Positions 43,101-52,482 of a stretch of 64,000 bases of DNA are shown piece by piece; position 1 is the stretch's first letter, and each line of letters begins with the position of its first letter. The notes below the pieces were generated by a model. The model was not told the DNA's origin and did no database searches. It saw only the letters and a program-made list of their open reading frames with translations. The DNA comes from Conus ventricosus (lineage: Eukaryota > Mollusca > Gastropoda > Neogastropoda > Conidae): assembly GCA_018398815.1 (NCBI GenBank), contig CM031595.1:132186225-132250224 (forward strand), written 5' to 3'. The translations under genes and the position numbers were made by a program.

Positions 43101-44842
43101 AGGTTATGAATCTGGGAAAAAGGGGAGTAATCGGGAAAAAAAAAGTTCTAATCAAAAACTTGAGAAAGAAAGCAATTTGTTCCACAAAGGCACTTTAAAA
43201 AGCTATGTTCCCTGCAGACGATGCTTGAATTAGCAAAAGAAATTTTTAAACCAATGTCATTTTAATTTGTTTCTGTAAAAAAAAATAAAAAGCAAAAAAG
43301 GGTTCAAAAAATTTATAACAAAAATGGCTAAAATCATTAAAAAAAAAAAAAATTTAAAGTTTTATGTCATTCATAGCAGTGACATAGGGTATTCGAGTTC
43401 AAAATAATTTTCCAATCACTAAAACGTCAATTTGCGCAAATACCCAATGAAATGTTAAGTTGTATCTTAAACAGAAAAGCGGGGTTTCCCTTTTGGGTTT
43501 TAGTCAATTTTTTGGTTGTTGTATCCCTAATACAGAACTAGCCTTCATGCAAACCCAAACTTTTACCTAAAGTTGGGAAGAAAAGTCAAGCCTAAAGGGG
43601 TAAAAAGATGGAGAGGGAGGGTTTATAGGCACAAAAGGACATTTCTACTGAAAAAAAACTAAGAAACTAAAGCTGCTCAAAAAACCTTTTTTTCCCTCCT
43701 CCTTCACCCCATCTCTCCTTCGCTTCTTTACGGGGTTGTTTTCTTTTTTATCCTTTGAGGTTTAAACTTTGTAGATTTAGGTAGGAGATGAGCTGAGAGG
43801 GAGAGGTGGAAAGGAGGGACTGGGGGCATATGGATGGGTGGGGGCAGAAAGACCAGACCTCTCACCTCACACACCCCATTCTCCCACACCCCCATTTTCC
43901 TAAATCCGCCTTCCTTCTCTGCTCAACTCCTCCTCTGTTAAAGACTGGGCTACCAATTTAATTTTAAAGCCAGGATCTTCATCTTCCTCTTCCTTTATCT
44001 GATGGCCACAATGAACATATGTGCTCTTTTGCTTTATGGGTTGAATATAGAAAATCTTGATTGGAAAGAAAAAGACCTAAGAGTGAGAGAATTCAAATGG
44101 CTAACTCAATGTTTAATCATGAAGGCAACTACTTTTCACAGGAAAATGTACCTGATCCCAGCACATCCTTTGAGAGAACCGTGCTCAAATATTTTTTTCT
44201 TAATCAAAACTTGCTATGGCGAGGATGGAGAGGGTGAAAACGACCCAAACATACCTAATCTACCTAAAAGTAAAACTGTTTACACTCTAGGAGCATAGTA
44301 GGCTACCCTTAACTTGAGGTAGTCAAGGGTGACAGCTGACAGCTGTTTTTGGCACTTGAACTCGTTCCAGTGTCTTATCGAGGAGGAACGAAATGACTTC
44401 ACTTGTACAACTGTTTGAGTCACTGAATGTCTTCAGAGGCTGCAGGTTTAAATTTTGGATGTGAAAGGTTACATCACTTTATCGTTCGTTGTTCACATGT
44501 GATGCGATGATCATCATTGATGATGGTGTGCGGGATTTGTTTGTTAACACAAACAGGTGGCAGATTTCAAGATGTTCCTTCCGCAGACAAATATGTGAAT
44601 TATCAGAGGTTGCTGAGTTGCACTTATAAAGCTCTTTCGTTGGTCATATAATTTAACATTATTTTGATTTAGGACAAAAGACAAGTTGATTCGATCCGAC
44701 AGTCTCACATCGTGCGCGACTTCGTGCAATGTGGCAAGCAAACTTCGTCTGCAATATTCCGTTTGTACTCACCCACGGTTGCTTTGCTACTGTATCCATC
44801 AAGACTTCGACTACTCCCGAACATAGCTTTGGCTAATTCCAT
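5142..44842 (-). CDS. SGSM3: SGSM3 gene: TBC-SH3-RUN Rab GTPase-activating protein, 15 coding exons, 3' end missing
   Basis: Fifteen exons join in frame into 653 codons that match vertebrate SGSM3 almost collinearly. Family knowledge: SGSM3 (RabGAP-5, RUTBC3, merlin-associated protein) is a cytosolic or endosomal Rab GAP that accelerates GTP hydrolysis, with Rab5 reported as a substrate, and also binds partners through SH3 and RUN domains. Seen here: an acidic N-terminus; the [14 protein letters not shown] segment (about residues 65-78); a TBC domain (about 165-375) with the arginine-finger motif IEKDLLR (Arg220) and the glutamine-finger motif YCQG (Gln257), so it looks catalytically competent; a basic linker; an SH3 domain (about 545-598, ALLDF to FVEVLDE); and the start of a RUN domain (from about 620). 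About 150 C-terminal residues are missing relative to the human protein. Intron 1 spans 18.9 kb and is packed with transposons. Exon 1 is the least certain part. Confidence 0.95.
5759..6025 (-). CDS. Small nested ORF, faint GADD45-like resemblance
   Basis: A single-exon frame of 88 codons starts at the first ATG (6025). Its first half, [20 protein letters not shown] then [16 protein letters not shown], follows the pattern of the L7Ae-like fold of GADD45 proteins (helix, then a hydrophobic strand, G-x-x-x-A, then x-P-D). The second half contains [12 protein letters not shown], which can be laid beside the NDINILR segment of GADD45, but the similarity is weak. Upstream on the minus strand are a CACGTGA E-box (about 6184-6190) and a CCAAT box (about 6171-6175), so a promoter is possible. 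It lies in an SGSM3 intron in the same orientation. It could equally be a decayed copy or chance. Confidence 0.3.
   Translation of the reverse strand: MKVLLRDTLLRVAMRTGENHCLAVNFGTFSDALEFSPDRIFMRQRCTFVCKSCHWAPKVMNILRNVIVIKRDNSAFHQIIEVPMKRYE
6789..6872. repeat. (GT)n microsatellite
   Basis: Long GT run grading into GC/GT mixed repeats; reading frames through it are artefacts. Confidence 0.97.
7583..7660. repeat. (GA)n microsatellite
   Basis: GA run with one single-base interruption near 7613. Confidence 0.97.
9081..9244 (-). CDS. SGSM3: SGSM3 exon 14, second half of SH3, residues 568-621
   Basis: Acceptor TCTACAG ends at 9245 and donor GTGAGT starts at 9080. It encodes [20 protein letters not shown], with the conserved Trp and the GWFP motif that form the proline-peptide groove, then the linker into RUN ([16 protein letters not shown]). 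Confidence 0.96.
9245..10144 (-). other. SGSM3 intron 13
   Basis: Ordinary AT-rich intron; no repeat or gene recognised. Confidence 0.8.
10145..10300 (-). CDS. SGSM3: SGSM3 exon 13, first half of SH3, residues 516-567
   Basis: Acceptor GCTGGCAG ends at 10301 and donor GTGAGT starts at 10144. It encodes DYTMESH, a basic RRRR patch, and [20 protein letters not shown], the RT-loop half of the SH3 domain with the ALxDF motif. Confidence 0.96.
10301..10923 (-). other. SGSM3 intron 12
   Basis: Contains a diverged tandem duplication (CCAAATTAAT...CTCCA.AAACAAT twice, about 10650-10750) and a (CA)n tract at 10796-10843. Confidence 0.8.
10924..11115 (-). CDS. SGSM3: SGSM3 exon 12, basic linker, residues 452-515
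   Basis: Acceptor CTGCAG ends at 11116 and donor GTGAGT starts at 10923. It encodes a basic start ([10 protein letters not shown]), then [20 protein letters not shown] and DPKNNKV, all conserved with the human protein. Confidence 0.95.
11116..11799 (-). other. SGSM3 intron 11 with (CA)n tract
   Basis: The main feature is a CA-repeat tract at about 11603-11694. No coding signal. Confidence 0.85.
11800..11931 (-). CDS. SGSM3: SGSM3 exon 11, residues 408-451
   Basis: Acceptor GAGCAG ends at 11932 and donor GTGAAA starts at 11799. It encodes [20 protein letters not shown] then LMADQG, matching the human post-TBC helical region. Confidence 0.94.
11932..13512 (-). other. SGSM3 intron 10, including a CpG-rich patch
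   Basis: About 12115-12480 is clearly richer in G+C and CpG than the surrounding intron (for example GCTCGCGCACAGCGC near 12160 and CCGCGCGCCGCG near 12400). No terminal repeats or gene were identified. A G-run (about 13181-13199) follows a T-run, and a C-rich run lies at 13371-13387. Confidence 0.6.
13513..13608 (-). CDS. SGSM3: SGSM3 exon 10, residues 376-407
   Basis: Acceptor TTTCCAG ends at 13609 and donor GTGAGT starts at 13512. It encodes [13 protein letters not shown], corresponding to human NSASIFNTLSDIP. Confidence 0.94.
13609..14254 (-). other. SGSM3 intron 9 with (CA)n tract
   Basis: CA repeats at 13780-13842; otherwise unremarkable. Confidence 0.85.
14255..14400 (-). CDS. SGSM3: SGSM3 exon 9, end of TBC domain, residues 327-375
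   Basis: Acceptor GATTGCAG ends at 14401 and donor GTTTTA starts at 14254. It encodes [20 protein letters not shown] and [18 protein letters not shown], the typical last helices of a TBC domain. The donor is less consensus-like than the others. Confidence 0.95.
14401..15419 (-). other. SGSM3 intron 8
   Basis: AT-rich, with a short CA-rich stretch at 15257-15303; nothing else recognised. Confidence 0.8.
15420..15498 (-). CDS. SGSM3: SGSM3 exon 8, TBC domain, residues 301-326
   Basis: Acceptor TTTTAG ends at 15499 and donor GTGAGT starts at 15419. It encodes [20 protein letters not shown] then LKEHDI and ends with the first base of a Glu codon. Confidence 0.95.
15499..16916 (-). other. SGSM3 intron 7
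   Basis: Besides the SINE it holds a duplicated CATTAAATACAGATAAT motif (about 15836 and 15891), a 33-nt C run (16523-16555), and short CT and CA tracts (16655-16810). Confidence 0.8.
15985..16225 (+). repeat. tRNA-derived SINE fragment
   Basis: In intron 7. A tRNA-like head carries an A-box-like sequence (CTCAGTTGGCAGAGTGCC, about 15997-16014) and a B-box-like sequence (GGGTTTGAAACTCC, 16043-16056). About 80 bp on come the body motif GAATGAGACTGTAAACCTA and a tail with AAAATCCCATCACCAA, a layout I recognise from molluscan SINEs. No clear target-site duplication was identified. Confidence 0.65.
16917..17033 (-). CDS. SGSM3: SGSM3 exon 7, TBC domain, residues 262-300
   Basis: Acceptor CAG ends at 17034 and donor GTAACT starts at 16916. 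It encodes [20 protein letters not shown] then [15 protein letters not shown], nearly identical to the human segment. Confidence 0.96.
17034..19137 (-). other. SGSM3 intron 6
   Basis: Contains a diverged duplication (AAGGACT.ATTTTCAGAGT twice, near 17553 and 17622), a short dispersed module at 18497-18555, mixed CA/TA repeats at 18556-18611 and a long (TA)n tract at 18726-18778. Confidence 0.8.
18497..18555 (+). repeat. Short dispersed module, copy 1
   Basis: The core TTGCTTATAGCCCAGCCGAC then CGCAAAGGGCCACATCAGGG recurs at 30103-30156 (same strand) and, shortened, at 41921-41955 (opposite strand). It is probably a conserved SINE tail or end fragment. Confidence 0.7.
19138..19272 (-). CDS. 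SGSM3: SGSM3 exon 6, TBC catalytic core, residues 217-261
   Basis: Acceptor TTCTCAG ends at 19273 and donor GTAAGT starts at 19137. It begins [12 protein letters not shown], supplying Arg220 of the arginine finger, and ends with [12 protein letters not shown], supplying Gln257 of the glutamine finger. Both catalytic residues are intact. Confidence 0.96.
19273..20034 (-). other. SGSM3 intron 5
   Basis: AT-rich intron; no repeat or gene recognised. Confidence 0.8.
20035..20229 (-). CDS. SGSM3: SGSM3 exon 5, start of TBC domain, residues 152-216
   Basis: Acceptor GGTTCAG ends at 20230 and donor GTAAGA starts at 20034. It encodes [20 protein letters not shown] then [10 protein letters not shown], the canonical opening of a TBC domain. 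It ends at QIEK, so the arginine-finger motif is split across the exon 5/6 junction. Confidence 0.95.
20541..20671 (-). CDS. SGSM3: SGSM3 exon 4, residues 108-151
   Basis: Acceptor CATCAG ends at 20672 and donor GTGAAA starts at 20540. It encodes a conserved pre-TBC segment, [20 protein letters not shown], followed by TWDK. Confidence 0.94.
20672..23983 (-). other. SGSM3 intron 3
   Basis: Contains a tandem duplication of about 65 bp (20876-20943 and 20944-21010, sharing AAGGAAATTATGACATTTCA), CA tracts (22006-22052 and 22136-22199), a TA tract (22280-22301), and a larger diverged duplication of 22430-22800 with parts of 23060-23780. Confidence 0.75.
23984..24050 (-). CDS. SGSM3: SGSM3 exon 3, residues 86-107
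   Basis: Acceptor CAG ends at 24051 and donor GTGAGT starts at 23983. It encodes [13 protein letters not shown], matching the human YYDEFGFRVYKEE. Starts in phase 0 and ends with one base of the next codon. Confidence 0.93.
24051..25700 (-). other. SGSM3 intron 2
   Basis: AT-rich, no recognised repeat or coding element. Confidence 0.75.
25701..25885 (-). CDS. SGSM3: SGSM3 exon 2, residues 25-85
   Basis: Acceptor TTTCTTTTCCAG ends at 25886 and donor GTAAGT starts at 25700. It encodes an acidic stretch (SEDEDDD), a low-complexity S/V/T/G linker, then [16 protein letters not shown], which corresponds to [15 protein letters not shown] in human SGSM3. Confidence 0.93.
26101..26144. repeat. (TA)n tract flanking the Penelope-like element on the left
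   Basis: Uninterrupted TA repeats abut the element at 26145. The matching tract on the right (29252-29319) suggests insertion into a pre-existing TA microsatellite. Confidence 0.9.
26237..26280 (-). ncRNA. Candidate hammerhead ribozyme in the Penelope-like element end
   Basis: On the minus strand the catalytic core CTGACGA (26268-26274) is followed by a short hairpin TGC-ATCC-GCA, then GAAA (26252-26255), then ACAG-CG-CTGT forming a 4-bp stem III, and the cleavage triplet GTA before 26241. Stem I is weak (ATC with GAT plus mismatches). Hammerhead motifs with very short stem III are known from Penelope-like elements. A U-U mismatch closes stem II, so activity is uncertain. Confidence 0.55.
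26331..27340 (-). pseudogene. Penelope-like element: RT C-terminus, linker and GIY-YIG endonuclease
   Basis: A frame of about 325 codons. It begins with the RT thumb region ([10 protein letters not shown]), passes a linker with [20 protein letters not shown], has a Cys cluster ([15 protein letters not shown]), then a GIY-YIG-type motif ([20 protein letters not shown]) and the downstream Cys motif CNLCSTEKY. These are the standard C-terminal parts of endonuclease-bearing Penelope-like elements, where the nuclease nicks target DNA to prime reverse transcription. The frame differs from that of the upstream RT by a one-base change in an A run near 27370. Confidence 0.93.
27335..28137 (-). pseudogene. 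Penelope-like element: reverse transcriptase core
   Basis: Frame of about 265 codons. Landmarks in order are [10 protein letters not shown], the fingers motif TLKDHKPNF then [36 protein letters not shown] (catalytic Asp in FDIVDFY), and LYRDDGLA (catalytic YxDD). All three active-site aspartates are present, but the frame ends early at 27335 through a frameshift. It lies downstream of the N-terminal frame, separated from it by another frameshift at a homopolymer. Confidence 0.93.
28129..28467 (-). pseudogene. Penelope-like element: N-terminal segment
   Basis: 112 codons, Lys-rich, starting at an ATG at 28467 and containing [20 protein letters not shown] and a coiled-coil-like stretch. It is out of frame with the RT; the shift falls in the T run at about 28136-28146. 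Confidence 0.75.
28609..29250 (+). repeat. Inverted partial copy of the Penelope-like element 3' end
   Basis: Nearly identical, in opposite orientation, to about 26205-26850, including the whole GIY-YIG frame (28641-29138 on the plus strand). Such flanking inverted fragments arise during Penelope-like integration. Confidence 0.93.
29186..29229 (+). ncRNA. Second candidate hammerhead ribozyme (inverted copy)
   Basis: Same motif as at 26237-26280 but on the plus strand: CTGACGA at 29192-29198, GAAA at 29211-29214, predicted cleavage after 29224. Confidence 0.5.
29252..29319. repeat. (TA)n tract flanking the Penelope-like element on the right
   Basis: Continuous TA repeat directly after the inverted copy. 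Confidence 0.9.
29320..30249. other. Intron 1 segment without recognised gene
   Basis: Ordinary intron sequence, with a copy of the short dispersed module at 30103-30156. Confidence 0.7.
30103..30156 (+). repeat. Short dispersed module, copy 2
   Basis: Matches the module at 18497-18555 with a few substitutions. Confidence 0.7.
30250..31100 (-). mobile_element. Non-LTR retrotransposon, 3' part with RNase H domain (same copy as 39888-41800)
   Basis: Minus-strand fragments in neighbouring frames show FTDGS (first RNase H Asp), [13 protein letters not shown] (Glu), [12 protein letters not shown] (Asp) and [20 protein letters not shown] (final His and Asp), then a C-terminal [13 protein letters not shown] segment. 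This is the C-terminal RNase H and tail of an I/Jockey-superfamily LINE. Stops and frameshifts mark it as dead. Confidence 0.85.
31101..31956 (-). mobile_element. Long tRNA-headed SINE-like insertion
   Basis: Inserted into the LINE with a 14-bp target-site duplication (GAAAGATGGAAACT at 31087-31100 and GAAGGATGGAAACT at 31957-31970, one mismatch). Read on the minus strand it starts with a tRNA-like head: A-box GTGGCGAAGTGGTTAG (31932-31947) and B-box GGGTTCGAATCCC (31892-31904). It then has a body of about 700 bp and ends in a homopolymer tail (G run and T run on the plus strand at 31101-31140). At about 855 bp it is far longer than ordinary SINEs. An older copy lies at 1600-2388. Confidence 0.8.
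31957..32090 (-). mobile_element. Non-LTR retrotransposon, segment between the two insertions
   Basis: The minus strand encodes [20 protein letters not shown] and [19 protein letters not shown], the RT-to-RNase H linker of the LINE. It connects the RNase H part (left) with the RT part (right of 39888). Confidence 0.8.
32091..34163 (+). repeat. Left LTR
   Basis: Starts TGTCACGAG and ends GTCGTGACA. It contains pyrimidine-rich and C-run stretches (33599-33622). Collinear with the right LTR with many single-base and homopolymer-length differences. Confidence 0.85.
34164..37832 (+). other. Interior of the LTR element
   Basis: G+C-rich with short, mutually shifted frames. A purine-rich stretch at about 35220-35640 has loosely repeated units (around GGCTCTGCG or GGCTCAGCG followed by AGGG). 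At about 36398-36445 a CFSC-x-GSPGD pattern vaguely recalls a gag zinc knuckle. Nothing here can be named with confidence. Confidence 0.5.
37833..39882 (+). repeat. Right LTR
   Basis: Collinear with 32091-34163, ending GGGTGACA. A C run at 39319-39346 corresponds to that of the left LTR. Confidence 0.85.
39888..41800 (-). mobile_element. Non-LTR retrotransposon, reverse transcriptase part
   Basis: Minus-strand pieces in descending order give [13 protein letters not shown] (endonuclease-RT linker), GPDENHF, RLESPI...[10 protein letters not shown] (RT motif A, with the expected FDLEKAYDT), GVCQGSILS (for GVPQGS), [11 protein letters not shown] (for the YVDD box), VIFDQKL, and HLYMALI...HHQGLD. 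They are collinear with an I/Jockey-type LINE but frameshifted repeatedly. Together with 31957-32090 and 30250-31100 this is one LINE copy split by two later insertions. Confidence 0.75.
41921..41955 (-). repeat. Short dispersed module, copy 3
   Basis: Reverse complement of the CGCAAAGGGCCACATCAGGG part of the module seen at 18497 and 30103. Confidence 0.6.
41960..44772. other. Right part of intron 1, no recognised gene
   Basis: Poor-texture sequence to about 43900, with CA and CT runs at 42823-42990. The plus-strand frame 44002-44298 shows no domain. Confidence 0.6.
44773..44842 (-). CDS. SGSM3: SGSM3 exon 1 (candidate), start codon and residues 1-23
   Basis: The ATG at 44842 opens [20 protein letters not shown], followed by three more codons and one base before a consensus donor (GTGAGT from 44772). 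The phase-1 end matches the phase of exon 2, which starts with two bases, giving a valine at the junction. No nearer in-frame ATG for exon 2 was found. Assignment rests on phase, donor and lack of a competitor, not on homology, because the N-terminus of this family is poorly conserved. The same frame stays open upstream of the ATG without another ATG. Confidence 0.55.
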
Positions 44843-46020
44843 GTCGGTCTCAAATGCCGGTGCAATATATAGAAGCAAAACGTGTTTAATGTCCACAAAA
44901 CATCAATTAATCCATCACACCTACACCACAAAAACGAATGTAAATGAGGCGCGTAATCAAATTCTTCCGCAGTAGCGAAGAATTTTCTTCTCGTTTTCAA
45001 GAAAATATTTTCAAAAGGTTGATCTGTTATGAAAATCGAACATCACGGTATGTGTGTAAACATCTCAACTGTACAACATATAACCATATTATGTATACAG
45101 CGGTGGAACAATCGATACTTTGGACTTTTTCTTAGGATTTACATTGCGATATGATTTAACGTAACGTGTTCTTGTTTACGTCAACAGGGAGAAGTCATTA
45201 TCCTAAAATGTGAAATGAATATTTCAATTCTAACTGCATTTATTAACATTAAGTATCATTTTAAGAAATATTTACAATCAATGAAGTAACATGAAAATGT
45301 AAAACAAGCACGCCATTGTTTAATTTTTAATTTTTTTTATTTCTGCAGAAATGGCTGCTCCCTCTCACACAGTTTCCCGTCGAGAGCCACATGTCGGGGC
45401 AATTGACAAATAATATTCCGTGTATTGAGATTTCAAATAAAGATGACTGCTTCAGTTCTTGTAGGAGCCACTGTGTAGTTTCAAACACAGTTTATCAATA
45501 TCAAAAGAGTAAAACTTGTATTGTTTGATCAATATTTTCGTGCCCGTCTGCAGAAGTCTGTGTGCGAGTATGGAAAAGAGTTGGCCAAAGAGTAGCAAGC
45601 TGGGCCATATAAGAAAAAGTAGCAAGCTGGGCCATGTAAGTTGATAGATTGTGACCGTAAAATTGAACATTCATAAAGGCCTGCTATATCAAAGAACATC
45701 AGATGTGATAGATTATGAATACGGAACTGGAGTTGTTTGTTTGGGTGCGAGAGGGAGGGGGGGGGGGTGGGGGGGGGGGGGGGGGGGGGGGGTGCACATA
45801 GTGGAACCGTGAAGTCGCCCAACTTCGAGTGCGACTATTCACGTGCATGAACAGAATGAATCATTCCCGTCAACGTTGTGATCCTCCATTGTTTTCAATT
45901 ACGGTTTTCCATGCGCCGAAGTGTTGTTGTTGTTCTTCAGTTTAACGTCTTCCCACTAAAAGTGATATTAGACGATGTGTGAGTGTGCGTGCATGCATGC
46001 GTGCGTGCATGCGTGCGTGC

Positions 46021-46081
<61 letters not shown>

Positions 46082-46429
46082 CATGTGCATGCCTGTATGA
46101 TTCAATTACAATAACAAATAAAGCAACCCCACCCCCACCCCCCGCCCCGGGAAAACATTAAGTGAAAAAAATCCAATTACACAATATGTAAAACTATAAG
46201 GAGAGCGTCCAATGGACCACTTTGTCAGTTCTTGAGCACTGTCAATCATATTTGGATAGGTAGTACGATGCAGGTCAATTAATGTGTAGAAGGACGAACG
46301 GCTAACCACTCAGAAAAAAAAATTTTAAGATAAATACCAACTGAACTATGTAACAAACTTTTGCAAATTGTGTAAAGATAAAACCAGTCATTTAACACTC
46401 TAGATAGAGACAGGGAACCGGATCCATCA
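44843..46429. other. Region upstream of SGSM3 exon 1
   Basis: Would hold the SGSM3 promoter if exon 1 is right. A TATATA lies at 44866-44871, too close to the ATG to be judged. A long G-rich run is at 45756-45792 and a (GT)n tract at 45985-46079. No other gene recognised. Confidence 0.45.
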
Positions 46430-47095
46430 GATGAAATATCGTCACCAGTTTAGCTAATAACCTCCTTTGCTCTTGGATAGTAAATCAAGAGATGTTCATC
46501 TCCAACTCTTTCTCCACACACATGCATGTAACAATTTTGCTGAATTTTGTTCGAAGTGAATTCAGACGCATTCTGTGCATTAAGCTTTGTTTTTCTCTAG
46601 GTATGGAGGTAAGGTCGGGTCTTGATGAGGCCAACAGATTTTTCCAGAATTGGGTTTAATACAGTTGTGGTAATAGTTAATTTCTGAGTTCTCTAATACA
46701 TTGCTAAAATGTTTACTGGACGCTTCGTTTATTAAAGAATAGCATTCACTTAAATCTAAGGGAATGTCAAGTGGTATTGATCCTTCGATATTTCGGGCTG
46801 CCTTTCTTGCAGCCTGATCGACCCTCTCATTTGCTGAAATTCCACAATGAGATGGTACCCAGCAAAATGTAACTGTAATGCATATAGCTGACAGAAGATG
46901 TATGACGTGATTTATTTTATTATCATCTCAACACGTACTTTTGGACTGGAAGACTGAATAGCGCTGAGGGCCGATTTAGAATCGGTGCATCTAGAATTTG
47001 ACAAAGAGTTAAGAGGAAAACTCAAGACGTGGTGTAGAGACATCAAAATGGCAACAAGCTCAGCAGTGAATATTGAAAAATGTCTACCGAGATGC
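46430..47095 (-). mobile_element. Second LINE fragment with RNase H domain
   Basis: The minus strand reads TAELVAILMSLHHV (Glu motif), CTDSKSALSAIQ (Asp motif), then FCWVPSHCGISANERVDQAA (His/Asp motif) and a C-terminal tail. It is a different family from the copy at 30250. Stops are present and the fragment is truncated at a microsatellite at 47101. Confidence 0.8.
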
Positions 47096-47100
47096 GCCGA

Positions 47101-49112
<2,012 letters not shown>

Positions 49113-49115
<3 letters not shown>

Positions 49116-50259
49116 TCATGCTTGGGCACCAGCTATATGACTGGTACTGCTATATTTGCAAAAGGATAAATAAATAACTGTACTCCGCCATGTTGTGCTC
49201 GAACCAAGGAACAACGTTGTGAGACCAGTCAAGCCCAAGCTGAAGACTGACAGAAAATGAACAGTTCGGCGGGAAAGGGGAAACAAACAGATAGGCTACA
49301 TGGTAATCCAGAAGATAATGAGGCCCAAAGAACCAGAATGCAGTCCAGCAAGACAAACAGAGGCAACAGACGACGTGGAACACTCATTCAAAACAGGTAT
49401 CAACTGGACTCGCTGAAATGTACCATGTAGCCCCTTTTAGATAGATTCAGCTGACTCTGCAGATCTATGTATAATTCCCACCTACCCTCAAACCGTAGAG
49501 TCAAAACCTTGTTATATGAGTGGGGGGGGGGGGGGGGGGGGAGGGAGGGGGGGGGGGAGGGGGGGAGGGGGAGGGGGGGTCACTGAGATGATCCCTGTTG
49601 TGTGTCCACTCTGCTGGAACAGTAGACCATATACTGCCAGCCAAAAGCAGCGTTAACTGAAGGAAAGACATAAAGACACAGCCAAGTGATGGAAAAGAGA
49701 TCGCAGATGAGAATAACATGTCCACTGCCTTATGCGAGCAGGAGCTCCAGTAATAAGTCCTATAAGGCAGGAGACAGCAATCCATGGTCTGGAACAGCCG
49801 TGACATCCAGGAGCATGGGAGCAGGAATTGCTGAGTAAAGTGTATGACTAAGTGTGCACAGCACATTTTTCAGAATGAAAAAAAGAGAGAAGACGAAGAA
49901 AAGGAAGAAGAAAGAAAGAAAAAAGAAACCATAGGCAAGAGTGGCATGAGACGAGCTATAGTACTCCACCACACACGTTCCGATCAAACTAACTCTGCCA
50001 TAGGAAGAAACTTTTGGGACAGCTTGACACCAGATAGTGGTCTTCAGGGGAAAAAAAAACAAAAACAAAAAACCTCAGGCAAGTGTTCGTTCCTGATCTC
50101 CTTACACTCTAAAGGGGCCAGTCCGCGTCCAGGTCATGATTCCAAGATGCCCCTTTGCTGTCAGATTTTTTTCTCTGGCGCTGCCGGGATTCAAACCAGC
50201 AACATCTGGATGAGTGGACATCTGAAGGCGTTGCCCTCTTTTCTTTTCTGTTCTTTATC
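49113..50259. other. Intergenic, G-rich run and no recognised gene
   Basis: An almost pure G tract lies at 49522-49579. Near 50176-50208 a B-box-like GGTTTGAATCC on the minus strand hints at a SINE fragment, but no A-box was found. Confidence 0.5.
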
Positions 50260-51115
50260 TTAGACGGGTGTCGTATCAGCATCGATACGGAACATCTGTT
50301 CTTTGCTAGGAAATTTTAGCCTTACGAAGTTCACTTTTGTTCCCTATTCGACCAGATCCAGCTGGAACTCTTTTCAGTTCCATTCAGCTACTTCTTCCGT
50401 TGCCTTTGTGGTTCTGGTCCCCCGTCTACCAAAAATCACGAGCTGTTTCATGAGATCGTAGGCTGATGAGCCTACAAATCCCCTCGCTCCAACCTTTATG
50501 ACGATGACTTTGGCTTTGAAACCAACCACATTCCCTCAAGCAGCTGTCTAGACTGGCTACTTCTCAGTCTCGTAGATGTGAGCTTGCTGCATTTTGCTTT
50601 CACATGGCACAGTGAGTCCAAGCAGAATAGTTGCTTTGATGAACCTGTGTGGAGCACAGTGACCCGGTCTCGTGCCACTCTTCCCGATGATCTCTGGACA
50701 GTTTTCCAGTTCTGGAAGATCTGCTGTGCACTCCCAGTCCATCCACTCTATCCAATAGATCCCGGCTTCTAGGCTCTTGATGTCATGACTGTTCCAGATC
50801 ATGGCTTGTAGCCTCCAGCCGAATAGGAAGTTGATCCTGAGACTTTTGGTGGGCACCGTGTTTCCTCTGGTAGTGCTAACTGCATGCTAGATTTCTTTAT
50901 GTATTTGGTTGTGCCTCCACGTGTAGGCCTACCTCCACTGAGTTAGAGCTACTTTGCATGAACTCAGGACATTCTCCACTGTTTGCTTGCCCTGACAGAG
51001 CAGAGACATACGGTCATCTGTTTTTTTCCATTTCACCAAGTTGACGTTCGATGGCAGGAGGTCACATACAGATCTGAGGATGAAATTGATCCTGAGAGGT
51101 GCCAAGTGCAAACAG
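50260..51115 (-). mobile_element. Retroelement C-terminal remnant
   Basis: Minus-strand frames show LLCQGKQTVENVLSSCKVAL followed by RYTWRHNQIHKE, then WIEWMDWECTADLPELENCP, GKSGTRPG and LTVPCES. I recall this order (Cys-rich CxxxxTxxHVLxxC motif, then RPDIVL and ELTVPWE blocks) from the C-terminal part of animal reverse-transcriptase-bearing repeats. Stops separate the pieces. Confidence 0.6.
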
Positions 51116-51839
51116 TATTTAATTTTTTTTTCTAACCGAACAATTCAACCCAGCTTCGGCCAATGTACTCCGAAAATAAAAAGGCTGTACGTTTCGTCTT
51201 TACACACAACATAGAGTACAGGTTGAAATCTTTTCCCATGGAGATAAATGTGATGAAAGTCGAGTTTTTGCAACAACTTACATGCCTGGAATGAATAGGT
51301 ACTCAAGGAGACGCACGTGCGTGCAAACGATTCCCTGCCATTATGCCAATGACTTAGCAAAGAGTACAAGAAAGCATATACACAAAAGCGGAGGAAGCAA
51401 AGGCCCAGGCATTGAAGAATAGGCTACACGTAAATAATAAACCCTTCATTGGAAGTACAGGTAATACTACATGCTTATCTTATGACTATACCTTTTTTTT
51501 TTCATTCCCCTACCAACGGATGGTTTGTTACCATGGGATGGTATGCTACCATAATTGGTGCATCTTTCTGCAGGTAACTTTCTGTCTTGTAAACAGAACC
51601 GTTAGTTACGAACCGTTCGTCTAGAATCGACTTTCGTCTCCTGGATAAGAGTCGTCAGTCAACAGAACCTGGCCTGCTTATGTACGCCCACCTATTGGAT
51701 CCAATAAAGACATAACACCTATTGTTCTGTGATGATCCCTGCTGCGTGTGGGCTGTGGCGCTGGGGTAAGACTGGATGAGCCCGATGTGGCTGTGTATGA
51801 GGGCGCCGGAATGACCGGCATAGGAGTAATACAACTGAG

Positions 51840-52224
<385 letters not shown>

Positions 52225-52482
52225 TACTCACATATCCTTTTAGTAACACTTCACGGAAGGTTTCGAAAGGGGCTGGGGAGAGAAAGAAGAAATTAAGCTC
52301 AGACGAAACTAGGGAAGGCAATGGAAAAGATCGATATTCATAATCAATAACACGGCAACACATTTCAGAAACATACACGCTGACATAGCCTACCATCGTT
52401 GGCAAGGGAAATGAAAAAAATATATGTAGTCATAGGCTAAGCGTCTAGTATTCAGCCATTTGTGTCTTTCTTTTAATGATGC

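Noticed and set aside
44002..44298. 98-codon plus-strand ORF
   Set aside because: No domain, no splice context, and it lies in SGSM3 intron 1; likely chance.
50176..50208. SINE based on a B-box-like GGTTTGAATCC on the minus strand
   Set aside because: No A-box at the right distance and no tail or duplication found; a single short motif is not enough.
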